Assembly: GCA_018287875.1 (NCBI GenBank)
Contig: JAGVVL010000001.1
Coordinates: forward strand, 5,332,001-5,396,000
DNA: 64,000 nucleotides
From: Nigrospora sphaerica
Lineage: Eukaryota > Ascomycota > Sordariomycetes > Amphisphaeriales > Apiosporaceae
Reading direction: 5' to 3'
The translations under genes were made by a program, and so were the position numbers. Position 1 is the first letter of the stretch. Every line of letters starts with the position of its first letter. This document shows, piece after piece, positions 27,861 through 40,766 of the stretch. A model generated the notes under the pieces. That model was not told the DNA's origin and searched no databases. It saw nothing but the letters and a program-made list of their open reading frames with translations.

Positions 27861-29278
27861 CTATGCGCGGCCGACTTTGAAGGACAATATCTGTGGGCTG
27901 GGTTAGCCAAGGACCATGGTGCCTCGGCGGCGGTTGTCAAACTTACATCGTGCTTGCCGACTGCAATAATGTCGTCTTCTGATACTCGCGTGCCACCGAT
28001 GCCCTCCACGTACGCGATGGTGACGTCGCCCATGATTTTCCTGGCGGCCTCCTTGACTGTCGTGTTCTTTTTGACCAGGACACAGTCGCGGAAGACGGCC
28101 CTGGTTTCCGAGCCCGAGCTAAAGGAGGAGGTGCTCCGCACGGGAAAAACGGGCACCAGCCCGAGAAGTTTTGCGGCTTCCGAGAGCACGTTGACGACGC
28201 CCGTCGAGTTGTAGCGGTATAATATCATGTCCTTGTACTCCTCGATGGTCTCCTTGTTCTTCTCGTCCAGCTCCTTAAGGCCGCCGCCGGTGGGGTCGCC
28301 GTCGTCGATGAGGTCCTGCCGCGTCCACACGCAGTCGCCGCCTTCTGTGTACTGAACGTAGCCCTGCTGGGCCATGCGACGCAGGTAGAGCTCGGCGCGG
28401 GCCGAGCAGGGCACGACGACGCTGTTCTTGTACATCTTGGTGATCTTCATCAGGTTCGTTTCCGAGTCGGGGTCGTCGATCTTGTTGAGGGCGATGACGG
28501 TGGGAAACTTCTCGTCTGTGAAGGCGGCGACGACGCGGTCGACGGTGGCCTCAGACCAGTCCTGCAGGGGCTCCTTGATGGCGAGCCGGTCGAGGGTGCG
28601 AGCGACGAGCTCCTTGGTGGAGCCGTAGCCCGAGAACTGGCCCTGCAGGGTCTCGACGGCCGAGGCCTTGACAGCGACGTGGCGGCGCTTGATGGAGCCC
28701 CAGCGCTCGTAGAGGTTGCCCTTGATCCAGGCGACGATCTCGCTGCGCAGCCAGGCGATGTCCTGCGAGGGGTCGTAGCCGCGCGTGTTCTCGCCCTCGG
28801 CGTTGGTGCGGCCGCTCGCGTCGACGACGTGGACGAGGGCGTCGGCGTGCCGCAGGTCGTCGAGGAACTTGTTGCCCAGCCCCTTACCCTCGTGCGCGCC
28901 TGGCACGAGCCCTGCCACGTCGAGGAGCTCGATGGGCACCGACCGCCGCCCGCCCACGCAGCTGCCGTAGTTGGGCTTGCACTTGTCCTGCAGCCCGAAG
29001 CGCGCGCACGCGCAGTCGATCTGCAGGTAGCCCACCGCCCGCTGCGGGTCGATGGTCGTGAAGGGGAAGTTGCCTGCGGGCCGGAGGGGGTAGCAAAGGG
29101 AGCAACGTCAGCCGAGGGCGCCCGTCGTCGGTCGTGCGCCGGCGCGCGGGCGCGGTCGCCGGGGGGGCCAGGGAAACGACGCACCAACTTTGGAGGTGGC
29201 GTCGGTCAAGCTGTTGAGCGTCGTGCTCTTGCCAGCCGACGGCTTGCCGACGAGGCCGATCAGGGGATCGCGGGGCAT
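27861..29278 (-). CDS. OBG-family GTPase, Ygr210 type
   Basis: Exons 29278-29185, 29073-27947 and 27890-27861; introns 111 and 56 bases; 416 residues. The G1 loop GKPSAGKST is at residues 11-19, G3 is DVAGLV, G4 is NKID. Between G1 and G3 the [13 protein letters not shown] region and a Cys-rich insertion follow the Ygr210/YchF-related pattern. The C-terminal domain ends [14 protein letters not shown], a TGS-like end that appears only when the 30-nt third exon is joined; its intron has a GCTAAC branch site 16 bases from the acceptor. Without that splice the frame runs on for over 120 non-conserved codons. Related GTPases are ribosome-associated, but the exact role of Ygr210 proteins is not established. 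Divergent from the SET gene. Confidence 0.92.
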
Positions 29279-30173
29279 TTTGCGTCGTCGGTTACGGTGG
29301 TCGTGGGGGCGAAGATGGTGCGTGCCGGTGCTGGTACAGCGTCGGTCGCAAAGTGTAGGGAATCTCGTATTTGGCCGTCCCCGAGAGCGATCGTCAGCCC
29401 GGCCGAAAGAGGTTCACAACTTTTTGGTTGGTGGGGTTGTCGTCTTTGCCGGTAGGAGACTCGAGGTTGGGCACGTCTGCTTGGCAACTTTTGGGCCTTG
29501 GGCGGCGCGGGGTCTTCTTTTCCTAAGGCTGTGGCCCGTTATCGGGGGGGGGGGCAGACGGGAGCCCAGGTGGGATGTCATGGATCCATCTCATGGCATG
29601 TCATTCCGTGAATGGAAGGGTTGCGTATTGTGTACCGGCCGTTGTTGGCGGGTATGGGTGATTGTGGGCATGAAAGAGGCAGGTACTTTAGGTATGTACA
29701 TTATGAGTGCACCTATTCACTCACATCCAGCACGTACGACGTGTTCCAGGGCATTCGGAATGGGATGCATCTATGAATATGCACACATGAAGGGGCAGAA
29801 AACACGCCATCGGACTTTGCTTCACTGGCTCACGGGTACCTTCCCTTCCGCGCTCGGCCATTGGGGTCAGCCAAAGACGGCCCCATCAGTCAGCCAATGA
29901 TTGCCGTGACCTGGGATGGATCGCCGGGATCCTGGAAGCATCCACATCGTCCCTCTCGGCGCCCGTGACGCTGATTTCACCCGCGGCACTGCACGCGCTC
30001 CGCAGGGCTGTTGGACATTTTGGCAGCCATGGTCTGGTCTGCCACGGCCTTCCGTAGCAATCCTTGTTCTTCCACTCAGCCAACCGCTCGCGTATTCCGC
30101 CCGTATCGCGTGGCGCATCCGCAACCCCGATCCACCGCGGCCACCACCCTTCAACACCAACCCCGTGAACGAG
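29279..30173. promoter_or_regulatory. Divergent promoter region, Ygr210-type GTPase / SET gene
   Basis: 895 bp between outward-reading starts. No specific site identified. A frame open upstream of the SET start is Pro/Arg-rich and not obviously coding. Confidence 0.5.
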
Positions 30174-31908
30174 ATGCGCCGGGGCGTCCTTCTCGACCGC
30201 GATAGCCTGCCGGCATGGTGCAGTCTCAATGACGTCAAGTTCCACGACGTCCGAGTCGCCCACCTGGACGGCAGAGGCTACGGTCTCGTCGCCGAGAGGG
30301 ACTTGGGGCCGCGCGGTGGCGAGAAGGCACCCACCTTGCTCACCGTACCCGGCGACCTGGTCCTGTCCGCCGAAGCCGTCGAGCAATACAGCAAAGTGGA
30401 CAAGAACTTCCGCCAGCTGTTGGAAGTCGCCGGCCGCCGGGTCAGTGGCCGTGTTGCCCCCCCACACCAGATGGTCGATATATACATGGTGTACTGACAC
30501 TACACACCCGCAGTCACACAGGGGCGATATCCTACTGTACCTGCTGGCGCAGGTGGTGCTGACGTCCCCGGACTTTCCACACGTCGAAGGTGTAATTTCG
30601 CCCTGGACCCAGTATTTCTGTCTGCTACCGAATCATGTACCTGTCCCTACCATGTGGTCGGCGGAAGATCTCGAGTTGCTGCAGGGCACCTCCTTGGCAG
30701 TGAGTACTGAACGTGCTGGTGGCGCTCGGTCCCCGGGTTCCGCCATGTCCCCGTGTGACGCCGGCTTTGACACGCCCTCTAGTCCGCCGTGGCCGCCAAA
30801 CTCAAGGCGCTGACCAAGGAGTTTGACGACCTGAAAGAAAGAGCCAGTGAGGCGCCGCATTGGTTCGATCTGCTGTTCGAAGAGGATCGCGTCACGATCC
30901 AAGATTGGATCCTCCTTGATGCTCTGTACCGGTCTCGCTCCCTGGAATTGCCTCTTTCCGGCGAATGCATGGTGCCCTGCCTCGATCTCGCCAACCACTC
31001 GTCCGAAGCGACGGCTCGGTTTGAAGAGGACGACCAACGCCATGTGACGCTAATGTTACGGGATGGCTGTGCCCTGGCAGACGGTCAAGAAGTGACCATC
31101 AACTATGGTCAGGGGAAGTCGGCAGCTGAGATGCTTTTCAGTTATGGCTTTATCGACCAGGCTTCCAAAGCGGGCAAGATGGTCTTGCCTTTGGACCCCC
31201 CGGAGGACGATCCGCTTGGGGGCGCCAAACTACACATCTTCCGGGCTACACAGAACGCGCCCACGATCGAGATATGGGACAGCGACGATGGGGTGCCCAC
31301 CTGGCACGCGCCCTTCGCCTACCTACTAGCCGTAAACGAGGAAGACGGTCTCCAGTTCGCCGTGTTACAAGAGACGGATGGTTCGCGACACCTAAAACTC
31401 TTCTGGCAGGAAGAGGACGAAAGTGACCGGGCTCATCAAGTCAAGGATCTGCTCCGCAATCATCCACTTTCTCTCGTTTTCGAGCTCCGGGCGGTCAGCA
31501 TCATCTACGAGAAACTGGCTGGTCACCTTTCCGACATGGACGGGGGTGGCTCGGTCGGCCAGCAAACTTCCTCGCACTCCGCCACTGCCGAGGTGGCCAG
31601 TCGTCAGCTGCGACTCGCCGAAAAGGACCTTTTGGTCAGGATGGCGGCGACTTTAGAAGAGCAGGTAAGAAGCATCGCCCAGACACACCGGATGGCAACC
31701 CCTGTCCGCGGTGGCAGCAGGGCTGCGGTGGGGCGCATGAACGGAAAAGGTATGGCTTGCTGACTCTTCCAAAATGAACCTCCAGATTGCAACGCTCTAC
31801 GCGGAGGATAGTGTTAGAGCTTACCTTGGGAGGAACGGCGCGACAACAGACGATGGAACAGCAGATGCTGGGGCAGCGACCAATGAGGAGGAGCCCGACT
31901 TTAGCTAG
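30174..31908 (+). CDS. SET-domain protein lysine methyltransferase (LSMT/SETD6-like)
   Basis: Exons 30174-30440, 30514-30699, 30783-31664 and 31786-31908, all introns phase 0 (73, 83, 121 bases), 485 residues. The split SET fold is recognisable: GYGLVAERDL at the N-terminus, an inserted helical region, then CLDLANHSS (Asn222-His223) and INYGQGKSAAEMLFSYGF (Tyr259). These match the Rubisco-LSMT/SETD3/SETD6 and yeast Rkm group, which methylate non-histone proteins such as ribosomal proteins. The C-terminal ~200 residues correspond to the Rubisco-LSMT substrate-binding type domain and end in an acidic tail. The substrate cannot be read from sequence. The start at MRRGVLLDRDSLP was chosen because conservation appears to begin there; an earlier ATG at 29916 is in frame. 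Confidence 0.88.
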
Positions 31909-34900
31909 CTGATGGATTCTACGACCATGCCCAGCAGCCCTAGCATCGGACGGGGTGGGTTATTGGCTCCCAAGGCGGGCGTCCAATGGCAACCGCAGAC
32001 GCACTGCGCCATGGCGTGGTGCGAGGCGTGAATCACACCTTATAAGGTCGTTTCGAGCAGAGCACTCGTCCACCCCCCCGGGTTTGGACATACGGGATCC
32101 GGGCAATCGGGCGGATTCGGCCACTCGGCTAGCCATTCGGCCTGGGACGCCGGCGGGGGGGCCAAGAGGCGAACGGGGGGTTATAGCAGCCACAGGCTCT
32201 AGCGTCTAAGTACCTCCGGCAGAAGACACCCGGCCCCCTAACCGTTAGCTGGGCCTGGCTCTGGCGAGACTGCCGGCCTGGCTTCCCGGGGCCTTTGCGC
32301 CTCTCACCTGCTTGCGTGCCCCCTCTCCTGCTCGCCTGGACACGGTTGATATTGGCCCGTACCCACGAGTCAAGTCGGGACCAGGCCGCCAAGTGATTGG
32401 CCCGACGTTCCGGCAGGATCCTGGGTGCCACGAGGCGGGTGTGATGACTTTACCCATTAGGAAGGACGGGTGGGTTTTTCCCGTCCCGACTCTTTCCTGT
32501 ACTCGCTCGATTCCTCAACAAAGACCCCGCCACACGTACGACGCGAAATGAAGAAAGATATATTGGTTCCCCGGGTCTGGGGAAAGGAACCTGCGGAGTG
32601 GTCATTGGAAGCCGGGGCGGCCCTTGGCAGGTTGCTGACTAGGCTGACAGGCACCGTGGCACTCGTACGAGAGCGGGGAGGGAGGGGAAGAGCATCTGGG
32701 TGCCGGGGGCGCGATCGACGGAGGCATCTCTTCTCACTTGATGTGCCTGGGGTAGCCGATCGCCGACCTCATGGTGACCGATGGAAACGCAATACTATCG
32801 GGCCGTGTCCAACTAGCTCATCTCTACGACACGGGGACTTCGTCACACACTTGGCGATCCATTGTCGTTCCCAGCTTGGCCGTTCCAGGTGGGCTTTGCC
32901 TGGTCATCACAGGGCGACGATTTCACCTCAACCCGTGGGGTTGGGGTAGGGGTGTCGTCTCGGCGGCCAATGAAACAGAGGCTGCCAAGACGCCGATCAT
33001 GGCGGCCTGCGTGGCTTCATCAAAGCAACACTAATAGACCCGGCGCAAGGAGATGCAGGGCGAGAGGGCAAATGAGTGACAGCCTGGCTGGCGGCGGCTC
33101 TCGTCGACGCCGATAGCCCGAGGGGACCAGCTGGCGCAGGAATGAATGGAACTAAGAGGCAACGGCCAAGTGGATTGGCGGTTCGGTCATGTCCAGAAGG
33201 AATCCGTTGCGGGCTAGGTGAAACGTCCAGGCCCGTCGCCCGTATGCCCTACGTCCAAGCCAGGTTATCATAGCTCAGCCCTGCCGAGAAGCAGCACGCT
33301 CCGCGGGGTGGTCGATAAGGCAATGGACATTGGAGGTGAAGAGGAGAGGGCAAGCACGCCAGTAGGTTCGCCCGTAGGGCATCTCCTGGGAGGGGATCTG
33401 GAATAGGGGAAGCAGCATGGGCACAGAGAGGTAGTCGGTCGAATGATGCAAGGTTGCATCCTGGAAGTGTTTTGGGTTCGTGATCTCCTGGCACCGTCCA
33501 AGAGGGCCCTGGCAGCAACTGGGTGGTTTCTGGGCCGATGCCGTCTAGTCCTGCTAGCCCGGCTGTCGGCAGCACGCATTGGGCCATAGTACAGCTAGCT
33601 AGAGTCTGGTGATCGTGGGTCCCGCGGCGTGCTCATCCCTGACGTTCGGGGCCTATCCCTGACGTGATTGCGATATACCTCGATTACCGCTGCTGGCATC
33701 GCATACCGCCTCACGACTGGCAGAGTTAGGCGGGCGGGCGGCGCGAGAGAAGGACGGACGGGATCCTTCTTTTCCACCCACGGACGTTCTTGTTCGCTGG
33801 TCTATTTTGGCAGCTGGGGCGTAGCTAGCCCGACCAATGGGGTCCCCATCGCATAGATAGCCCCAAAAGAGGGTGGCCCTTTCCCCCCCTGGCCGCCGAA
33901 TTTGCCATGTACCCATGTACATATGTACATACGCCGAATGGGTACCCAAAGTGGCCATGCAGGTCTAGGTAAAAGTAGCGAGGGTCGTAGGGAGAGGCAG
34001 TTCCGTTGGCAACTACAATTGGATCTTGATTGCGGTACTCAGTATGCAGCAGGTATGGCAAATGTACGATGTGTGTGGTAAAGGAACCTCATCAGAATGG
34101 AGGTAGGTAGGTAGGAATTATCCACAACACACTCCCCCCCTTACTGGTGCGTGTATTCCGTGCTAACGTCGCTCTTCTCTTTCGTACACACACATCACGC
34201 ACACACACACACACACACACACCCATCCCATCCACAGGCGAGACAGACCCTCTCTCTCTCTCTCTCCCCCCCCCCCCTCAGGCTGGCAGGGACTGCCGAG
34301 AGGGTTTGTGGACACCTCCGACCCACCACTAACACCCCGGCAGAGCGGTGCGGGTGGTTTGCTGACCCTCGTCGAATCCCCTCATCAGCACTCCCTTGTC
34401 CACCCCGGATTTCTTTCGTGTCGCATCATTGGCAGGCAGCGAGACGAGCGAGAACCGCAGAGACCTGGAAAGACCAGGGCCCGCCGCTTCCGCTTCCCTT
34501 ATCCTTCTCCACAATCCCGTCACACCCACTTGGCTGGGTTCCCCGTTCCATTTCACCCGTACTCTTGTCTTGTCTTGCGCCATCAAAACCTCCTCTTCCA
34601 ACTCCCTGCTCCGGGCTCCTTGGCTGTCGCTCTCCACCACAAAACCCGAGCGCGCCGGCGGACTCTCCGGCATTGTCGCGAGCTCACCGAGCATTCTTCT
34701 GTCTGCTCTGCTGCTGCGCGCCTACGCCACGCCACGCCCGCGCACCCCCTTTGTGTGGCTCGCGCCAGCATACACCCCCCGGCAAACCGAAACACGCGCC
34801 CCGGGTCCGACTCCTGGATCACGCGATAACAACGTAACAGCCGCCGCGCTCCTGTCCTACCACCCGGGAGTGTTGTCGTGCCCTACCGGCCTGTCTATCG

Positions 34901-34975
34901 GATTAACGAAGCCGGGCGACTCGCGGCAGAAAGGGCGCGACGGTATAGACGTGTTGCGCGGCGCCCAACGCCACC
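31909..34975. other. 3 kb gene-poor interval upstream of facB
   Basis: No recognisable frame. It carries GGTAGGTA repeats at 34101-34115 and a compound AC/TC/C simple repeat at 34201-34277. From about 34.2 kb to the facB ATG the plus strand is pyrimidine-rich, as in long fungal 5' leaders. It probably holds the facB promoter and leader. Confidence 0.5.
34201..34277. repeat. Compound microsatellite (AC)11, (TC)n, poly-C
   Basis: An AC run at 34201-34222, then TC units at about 34250-34266 and a C run to 34277. Located about 700 bp before the facB ATG. Confidence 0.9.
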
Positions 34976-37923
34976 ATGCCGGGCATTCTGCCTATGAAGG
35001 TGATCAAGGTGGGCACCAGCTCACAAAGCCGGATCGCGCAAGCCTGTGATCGCTGCAGGTCCAAGAAGATCCGTTGCGATGGCATCCGGCCCTGCTGCTC
35101 GCAATGCGCCAACGTGGGCTTCGAGTGTCGCACGAGCGACAAACTAAGTCGCCGCGCCTTTCCTCGCGGTTACACTGAGTCCCTCGAGGAGAGAGTCAGG
35201 GCGCTGGAGACGGAAAACCGGGAGCTCAAGGACTTGCTGGATGAGAAGGACGAGAAGATCGAGATGCTATCGAAAATGCATGGTCACCACCGTCACAACC
35301 TCCAGAACCACCGTCAGGCGTCAGCAGAACGCCTCGCCAGCCCAACGGCCCCAGCCCCGAGGAAGGGCCAAGCCCCGCCAGCCAGGGAAGACGCCTTCCG
35401 GGTACAAGCGTCTCCGCTGTTGCTTGGCGTCGAGAACTCGGACTCGTACTTCATGGGCCCGTCAAGCGGTCGTTCATTCATCGGTACGTGAAAGTGTCGC
35501 TCGCTGCGTCCGTCCTTCTACTAACCGGCCCCACCCGTCAACAGAGGGCTTTAAGCGCAGGCTGCAGGAAAACGGCAAGTCTTGCTCCGACTTCAACCCC
35601 GAGGCTTTTCTTCATATTCAAGGCTGCCCCCCTTTGGCCACAAAGCCGCCGTCCTCGTCCACGAGGCTCCCGCCGCGGCTCTTCTCGGACCGATGTGTCA
35701 ATGTTTACTTCCAGGAATGGGCCCCCTTGTTCCCCGTCCTTCACAAGCCCACGTTCCTTCGCCTGTATGAGGAGTTTGTCGCCGATGCCGACAAGGTAAG
35801 GAGCAACCACAAGACCGCTCAGCTGTACCTCGTCTTCGGCATCGCCGCCCTCTCGAGCGACCAGCCCGACGTGGACCAGGTTGCCGCCTGCGAAATGCAG
35901 TGGCAAAAGGCTCTCGACGCCATCCTGATGGAGAACACCATGAGCACGCTGCAGTGTCTGGTGCTGGCCTTGATGTACTGCGCCATAAGGGCGGACTACA
36001 AGAGATTGATCCACTACAAAGCCGTTGCTGTCGCCCTGTCTCATCGGCTGGGCCTGCACCAGAGCCAGAAGCGTTTCTCCTTTGGTGCCCTGACTATCGA
36101 GACGCGAAAGAAGGTCTTCTGGACGCTCTATACATTGGATTGGTAAGTTCTGTTGCCCATGCCGCGCTTGCTAGTCGCCGTCGACGCTGACTCGAATAGC
36201 TTCTCGGCGGCGATGCTGGGTCTGCCTAAAGTCTTGCGGGAAGAAGACATTCATGCCGAGTACCCGTCCGACTGTGATGACGAGTACGTGACTGAAAGGG
36301 GATTTCAACCCACACTCCCTGGGGAATACACCAAAATATCCAGTGCCCTGGCTCTTTTCAGGTTGTCTCGCGTGCTGGCGAAGGTGTTGGAAAAGAACTA
36401 CCCTGCTTCGACGTCATACGAGCTGTCCTTGCAGAGCATCTCGTCACTTGATGCGGAACTCGCCGAGTGGAGTGAGAAGCTGCCAACGCATTTGAAGCTC
36501 ACCTTTGCCCAAGACAAGCCGTCTACGGAGGTCACGGGGAGCCGCTCGCCGCTGCTGGTAAGAACGCGGTCGCTTCTTGGTGTCCCTGTCAAAACGCTGA
36601 CCGTAACAGGCGCTTGCATTCTACCACACCCGCACTCTTATTCATCGCCCAGCGGTCGGCTCTTCTCTGGGTCCCAAAGATGCGCCGTCGCTGATGGCCA
36701 TTTTCGAGGCTAGCAAGCACACGATTCAAATTATCCAGCTTCTAGAGGAGAGGAGCATGTCTTTCTCGTTTTGTCTGAACAAAACGGACGTGCTTATGCT
36801 CTGCGCCATGACGCTCCTTTACCAGGGAATGGGGCTCAAGCACGAGAGCAAACTCATGAGAGATACCGGACGCCTGGTCCACAACGTGCTGAAGATATTA
36901 GAAAAGTGCAACGCGTCAGGAACCCTCAACCTGAAGCGGGTCGCCTCGATGGTCGTTCCGGCCGAGGAGGGCACGGCCAAGGCGGCGGTCCGGAAGAGCC
37001 CCAAGAATGCCATGGCGGCTCCGCCGCCGCGACTGTCTCCCCAGCCACCGCAGCCTGGGAGACCGGCTCTTCAACAGGGCCTCGGACGACATGCGGGCGC
37101 AAGCGCGAGCGAGACGGATCTCATATTACAGCAGGAGAAGCTGCGCCGCATGACGATGCCCAGCTCGTCGGCGGCGCGTCCCGAGCTGTACCGATCACAC
37201 TCGCGGGCCTCGATGGACGGGGGTGCGCCCGAGCCTATCACGTCTCGGCGTGAGAAACGATTTTCCATATCCGAAATACAGCAAAGTATGATGCGACTGT
37301 CACCGAACCACCGGGCGAACGGGAACCTGGACTACCTGTCGCTGGGCAGTGCACCCAAGCAGTCCCCACCGGCGCAAGCCCCCATGTCCTCCTCGCCAAC
37401 GGGTCCGAGGGCTACCGCGGCCGCCCAGCCTGTTACCCACACTCAGCAAAGGGCGTCCCCGTCGTACCCCGCGAACCACGTTTCCCCTGGCAGCAAAGCG
37501 GGCGGTGTGGGTGGTCAGGGTGGCGGCGTATCTGCTAGCGAGTGGGAGGCCATTCTCGGTGCCATGGACGGAGGACAGACCAACGTCTACGACGCCATAT
37601 ACGGCGGACCCGGGATATCCATCACCGATATCGGGCCGACGCAGCCAACTGCTGCTTACGAGGAATGGTCACCAGCTTCATGGGACCTGTCAAGCCTCCA
37701 TGTTGGTGACCTTTCGTCCAACACCACGGGACCGCAAAGCGTTTTCAGCCTCAGCGACGAGAGCCTCAGCTCGTCCGAGGAGCTGGCCCCTAATGACCTG
37801 TACGCGGGCTTAGGAAGCGAGGAGTTGCGGAACAGTTTACCGCAGTCGATGCAGTACCCCATGGACGATGGCCGGTTAGTACTGGACGGTTTTGATCTCA
37901 GCCAGGGGCTTCTGCAAGGTTAA
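34976..37923 (+). CDS. facB: Zn2Cys6 transcription factor FacB/Cat8 (acetate utilisation regulator)
   Basis: Exons 34976-35483, 35545-36142, 36200-36557 and 36610-37923; introns 61, 57 and 52 bases; 925 residues. The zinc cluster (Cys24, 27, 34, 41, 44, 51) lies in the block [14 protein letters not shown], followed by [20 protein letters not shown], nearly diagnostic of Cat8/FacB/ACU-15. A coiled coil with leucine heptads (about residues 68-98) follows directly. The middle fungal-specific TF domain begins around ACLH-type text [10 protein letters not shown] and includes [17 protein letters not shown]. The long C-terminal half is Pro/Ser/Gln-rich with an acidic region likely to activate transcription. 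The factor switches on acetyl-CoA synthetase, glyoxylate cycle and gluconeogenic genes on C2 sources. It is monocistronic with a long leader. Confidence 0.93.
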
Positions 37924-39255
37924 AGCCCGTTGGCTGGCGGTTTCTGGGATAGCGCGAGTGGCATCTTTGTTTGCTCTTGGACCTCTCGGAGGGTCGAGCG
38001 AGCGGGCGGGCGTTTGGATCATGTCACATTTGCTAGTGCACACTGCGGTATCTCATGCCCGCCAATGCGAATTTCCCCTGGATTAATCTGGTGCTCGGTC
38101 GCTCAGGCCCATGTTGTCCGGCGTCGGCGTAAAACGCAAGCTTCTTTTCTCGGCGTCCGGTTGGGGTGACTACATGTTGGTTGTATCGGAATGGGCTTGG
38201 GCAGGCTGTTTGTCCCTTTTTGATGGTTGGGAGCAGAGGAGGGCAAGGGAGGGTCAGGCTGGTACGCTTCATTTTGATTTCTAGGCAGCGATGCTGAACA
38301 GGGCGGCGAACCAGACGCTATTCAACTTTCCCCCCGGGAATCTTTCGTATCCATCTTCACCTTTCCGTGCGGCGTTGGTGTTGCTGCCCCGTATCTCCTA
38401 GCATATTCCCCCCCTCAACGACTGGCAGCACACAACACAAACGCACACAAGACGAAATGCCGATTTAACAGGACGCGTCATATATGTTCGCAGAGTCTTA
38501 TCCTTACGCTAGGGAAGGTGCTGTAGGGGAAGGGGAAGGGAGTGGAGGAGGCAAAGGGCGGGAACCGTCAGGTGCAACCACGAGGCATCGAGTAGTTAGA
38601 AAATTGAGTCTGTGGACCGAGTCCATGGAATATGCTCCTCCAGCTTTTGGCCTGACGGGTTTCACTGTGAAGTCGTCGGAAAACCCGGTACGCTGTCCGT
38701 GGCCATCTTCGCCAGGCAACGGTACTGTACTTTACACATGGCCTACGGTGGACTGCCGGAGAAGCCGGTCCCTTTGTGCCCGTACCGATACCCCTTCCTT
38801 CCTCATCCGCGCCTCGCTTTCCCCGGCCCCCGGACGCGGTCTCGTTGGTGCCTATGTGCCCATATCACTCGCCTGCAAGGCATCGCCGACTCCCTCTGCC
38901 CTCTCTCCAAGGCGTTCCCTCTATTGACGGCACAGTGGCCCGGACCCAAGGCGTCGAGATCCCACGCGACTTTTGTTTTCCCCGCCTCCTTCCTCCTCCG
39001 ACCGTCTGCTTTCTCCCAGCAGACGTTGTCGACGACTGCCTGTTCGCCAACCCAAATCCCCCTCATCCCACCACTCTCCCCCTCCCGCATCGTTCTTTCG
39101 TCCCGCCAACTTCTTCCCATCCATACAGAGCCACATCCGACATTCCTCCTTGTCGTTCCTTTCCCCTCGTCTTCCCCGTCTCGTGCCGCGAGGCCGCCAG
39201 CAACCCCCAACAACACGACCCCCGTTCACCCGTCACGCCCCAAGTCACCGTCACG
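37924..39255. other. Intergenic between facB and SANT-like gene
   Basis: 1.3 kb; both neighbours read rightward. From about 38.8 kb the plus strand is CT-rich up to the next ATG, consistent with a promoter/5' UTR. Frames on both strands here are low complexity. Confidence 0.55.
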
Positions 39256-40210
39256 ATGCCGGGCAAGTGGACCGAGCAGGCCGAGCGGGACCTCATCTTC
39301 GCCGTGTTGGCCTCGCACACGGGCGGCGATCTCAAAGTCAAGGTGTCGTGGGACACGATCAAGGAGCAGATGCACGCCTGGGGTCATACCGACTTCACCA
39401 AGGATGCCATGAAGTAAGTTTTTTTTTGTCGCCGCCTTTCTCTCCTCTTTCTCGTAATATTTATTTCTCCCTTTATTTCACCACCCATCCCTCGCCCGGT
39501 TCCCTCGTTCCCCTTCGCGCGTCATGAGACTGCCAGTCGGCAGCGACTGCCGGCCGCACTTGCCCACCTTGTCCGCTTCGTCACCGTGCCACCTCGACAC
39601 CCTCCGATACCGTACTACCCAACATCACCCCCCATCTTCGGCACTCACTCCCCTGCCGTCCGGCATTTTGAATTAAAGGCATACTCCCTACCTTGGTACC
39701 ATAATACCCCCCATCCCCGGCAGCCCCAGGTCCCCCGCCGCGCGCCCCTTCCCCGTCAAGCGTCGCGAGACGAAAAGGTTGCTGACGCGAATTTCCGCCG
39801 ACCGCAGCCAGCGCTGGAGCAAGACGATCGTCAAGGACTTCAAGGAAGGCAAGGGCGAGGACAGCTTCGGCGCCTCGACACCGGCCAAGGACACGGCAAC
39901 CACGGGCGGCGGCGGCGGTGGTGCGCCCGCGGGCCGCAAGCGCAAGACGGCCACGCCCCGTTCCGCGCCCAAGTCGGCCGTCGTTGCCGTCGACGATGAC
40001 GACGAGGGAAGTGACGAGGAGCAGAAGAAGAAGAAGGAGAAGCCCGCCGCCGCCGCCGCCGCCGCGCCCAAGAAGCGCAAACCCACACCCGCCAAGAGGA
40101 TGTCCAAGGCCGAACACAAGACGGCGCCGCAGCCCAAGGTCGAGAACTCGCACGTGTCCATCTTCGGCGACGGCGGCGTCGTCAAGCGCGAGACGGCCGA
40201 CGAGGCTTAG
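39256..40210 (+). CDS. Small nuclear SANT/Myb-like protein with basic-acidic tail
   Basis: Exons 39256-39413 and 39808-40210 give 186 residues. The first ~65 residues (MPGKWTEQAERDLIFAVL... then QRWSKTIVKDF) are three helices of a Myb/SANT-like fold found in many small Sordariomycete proteins, with tryptophans at positions 5, 32 and about 56. The rest is low complexity: a Gly run, GRKRK, an acidic DDDDEGSDEE patch, Lys runs and an Ala run, with KKRK nuclear signals. The tail VENSHVSIFGDGGVVK is a conserved-looking short motif. DNA or histone-tail binding is inferred only from the fold. The 394-base intron is long for this window and could hide an extra small exon. Confidence 0.75.
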
Positions 40211-40766
40211 GCCCCGCCGTGATTCCCGGTATTCGCCCCGCGTCAATGTCGGAGACCGGGTCTACGGGGCCGGTTTTCATGCCCATTGTGGAGGCGGGGA
40301 AGGATTTTCGTCCCGGCTAGCCGATAGGAAGGGTTCTAGAGTTTTAGGGGCATGGACTGGAGAACACGGATGGATGGATACGTGGCTCGTTTGATTTTTT
40401 GCAGAAAGGCCGGCACGGCAAGATCCTGAATTCATTTCGGCAACTATTCGAGATGCCCTAGTACCCAAGTTCACAACCCTGATCGCGACCGCCACGTCAT
40501 GTAATTCGGCGATACCTGTCCACGAACCGCTTCTTAGGGGTAGATTAAGAGGAAACCGGCACGTCTTGTAGTTCTCACGTGCTGCAGATGGATGTGATCT
40601 TTGTACTACGGTGTCAATATGCCTGACGGCCGGTGGTTACTCGAGCGTGATCCAGCCGAGAGAGCCGTGGGAACTTTAACAGGGGGCCGTCGGTTCTGGC
40701 CTAGGGCCCCCGGCGCTTTCGTCGGCCTCGGCCTCGACCCGCCTCGGCACCCCGGGGGGCCCCCGT
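40211..40766. other. Intergenic, convergent 3' ends
   Basis: About 550 bp between the SANT-like gene (+) and the phosphodiesterase gene (-). No gene seen. Confidence 0.6.
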
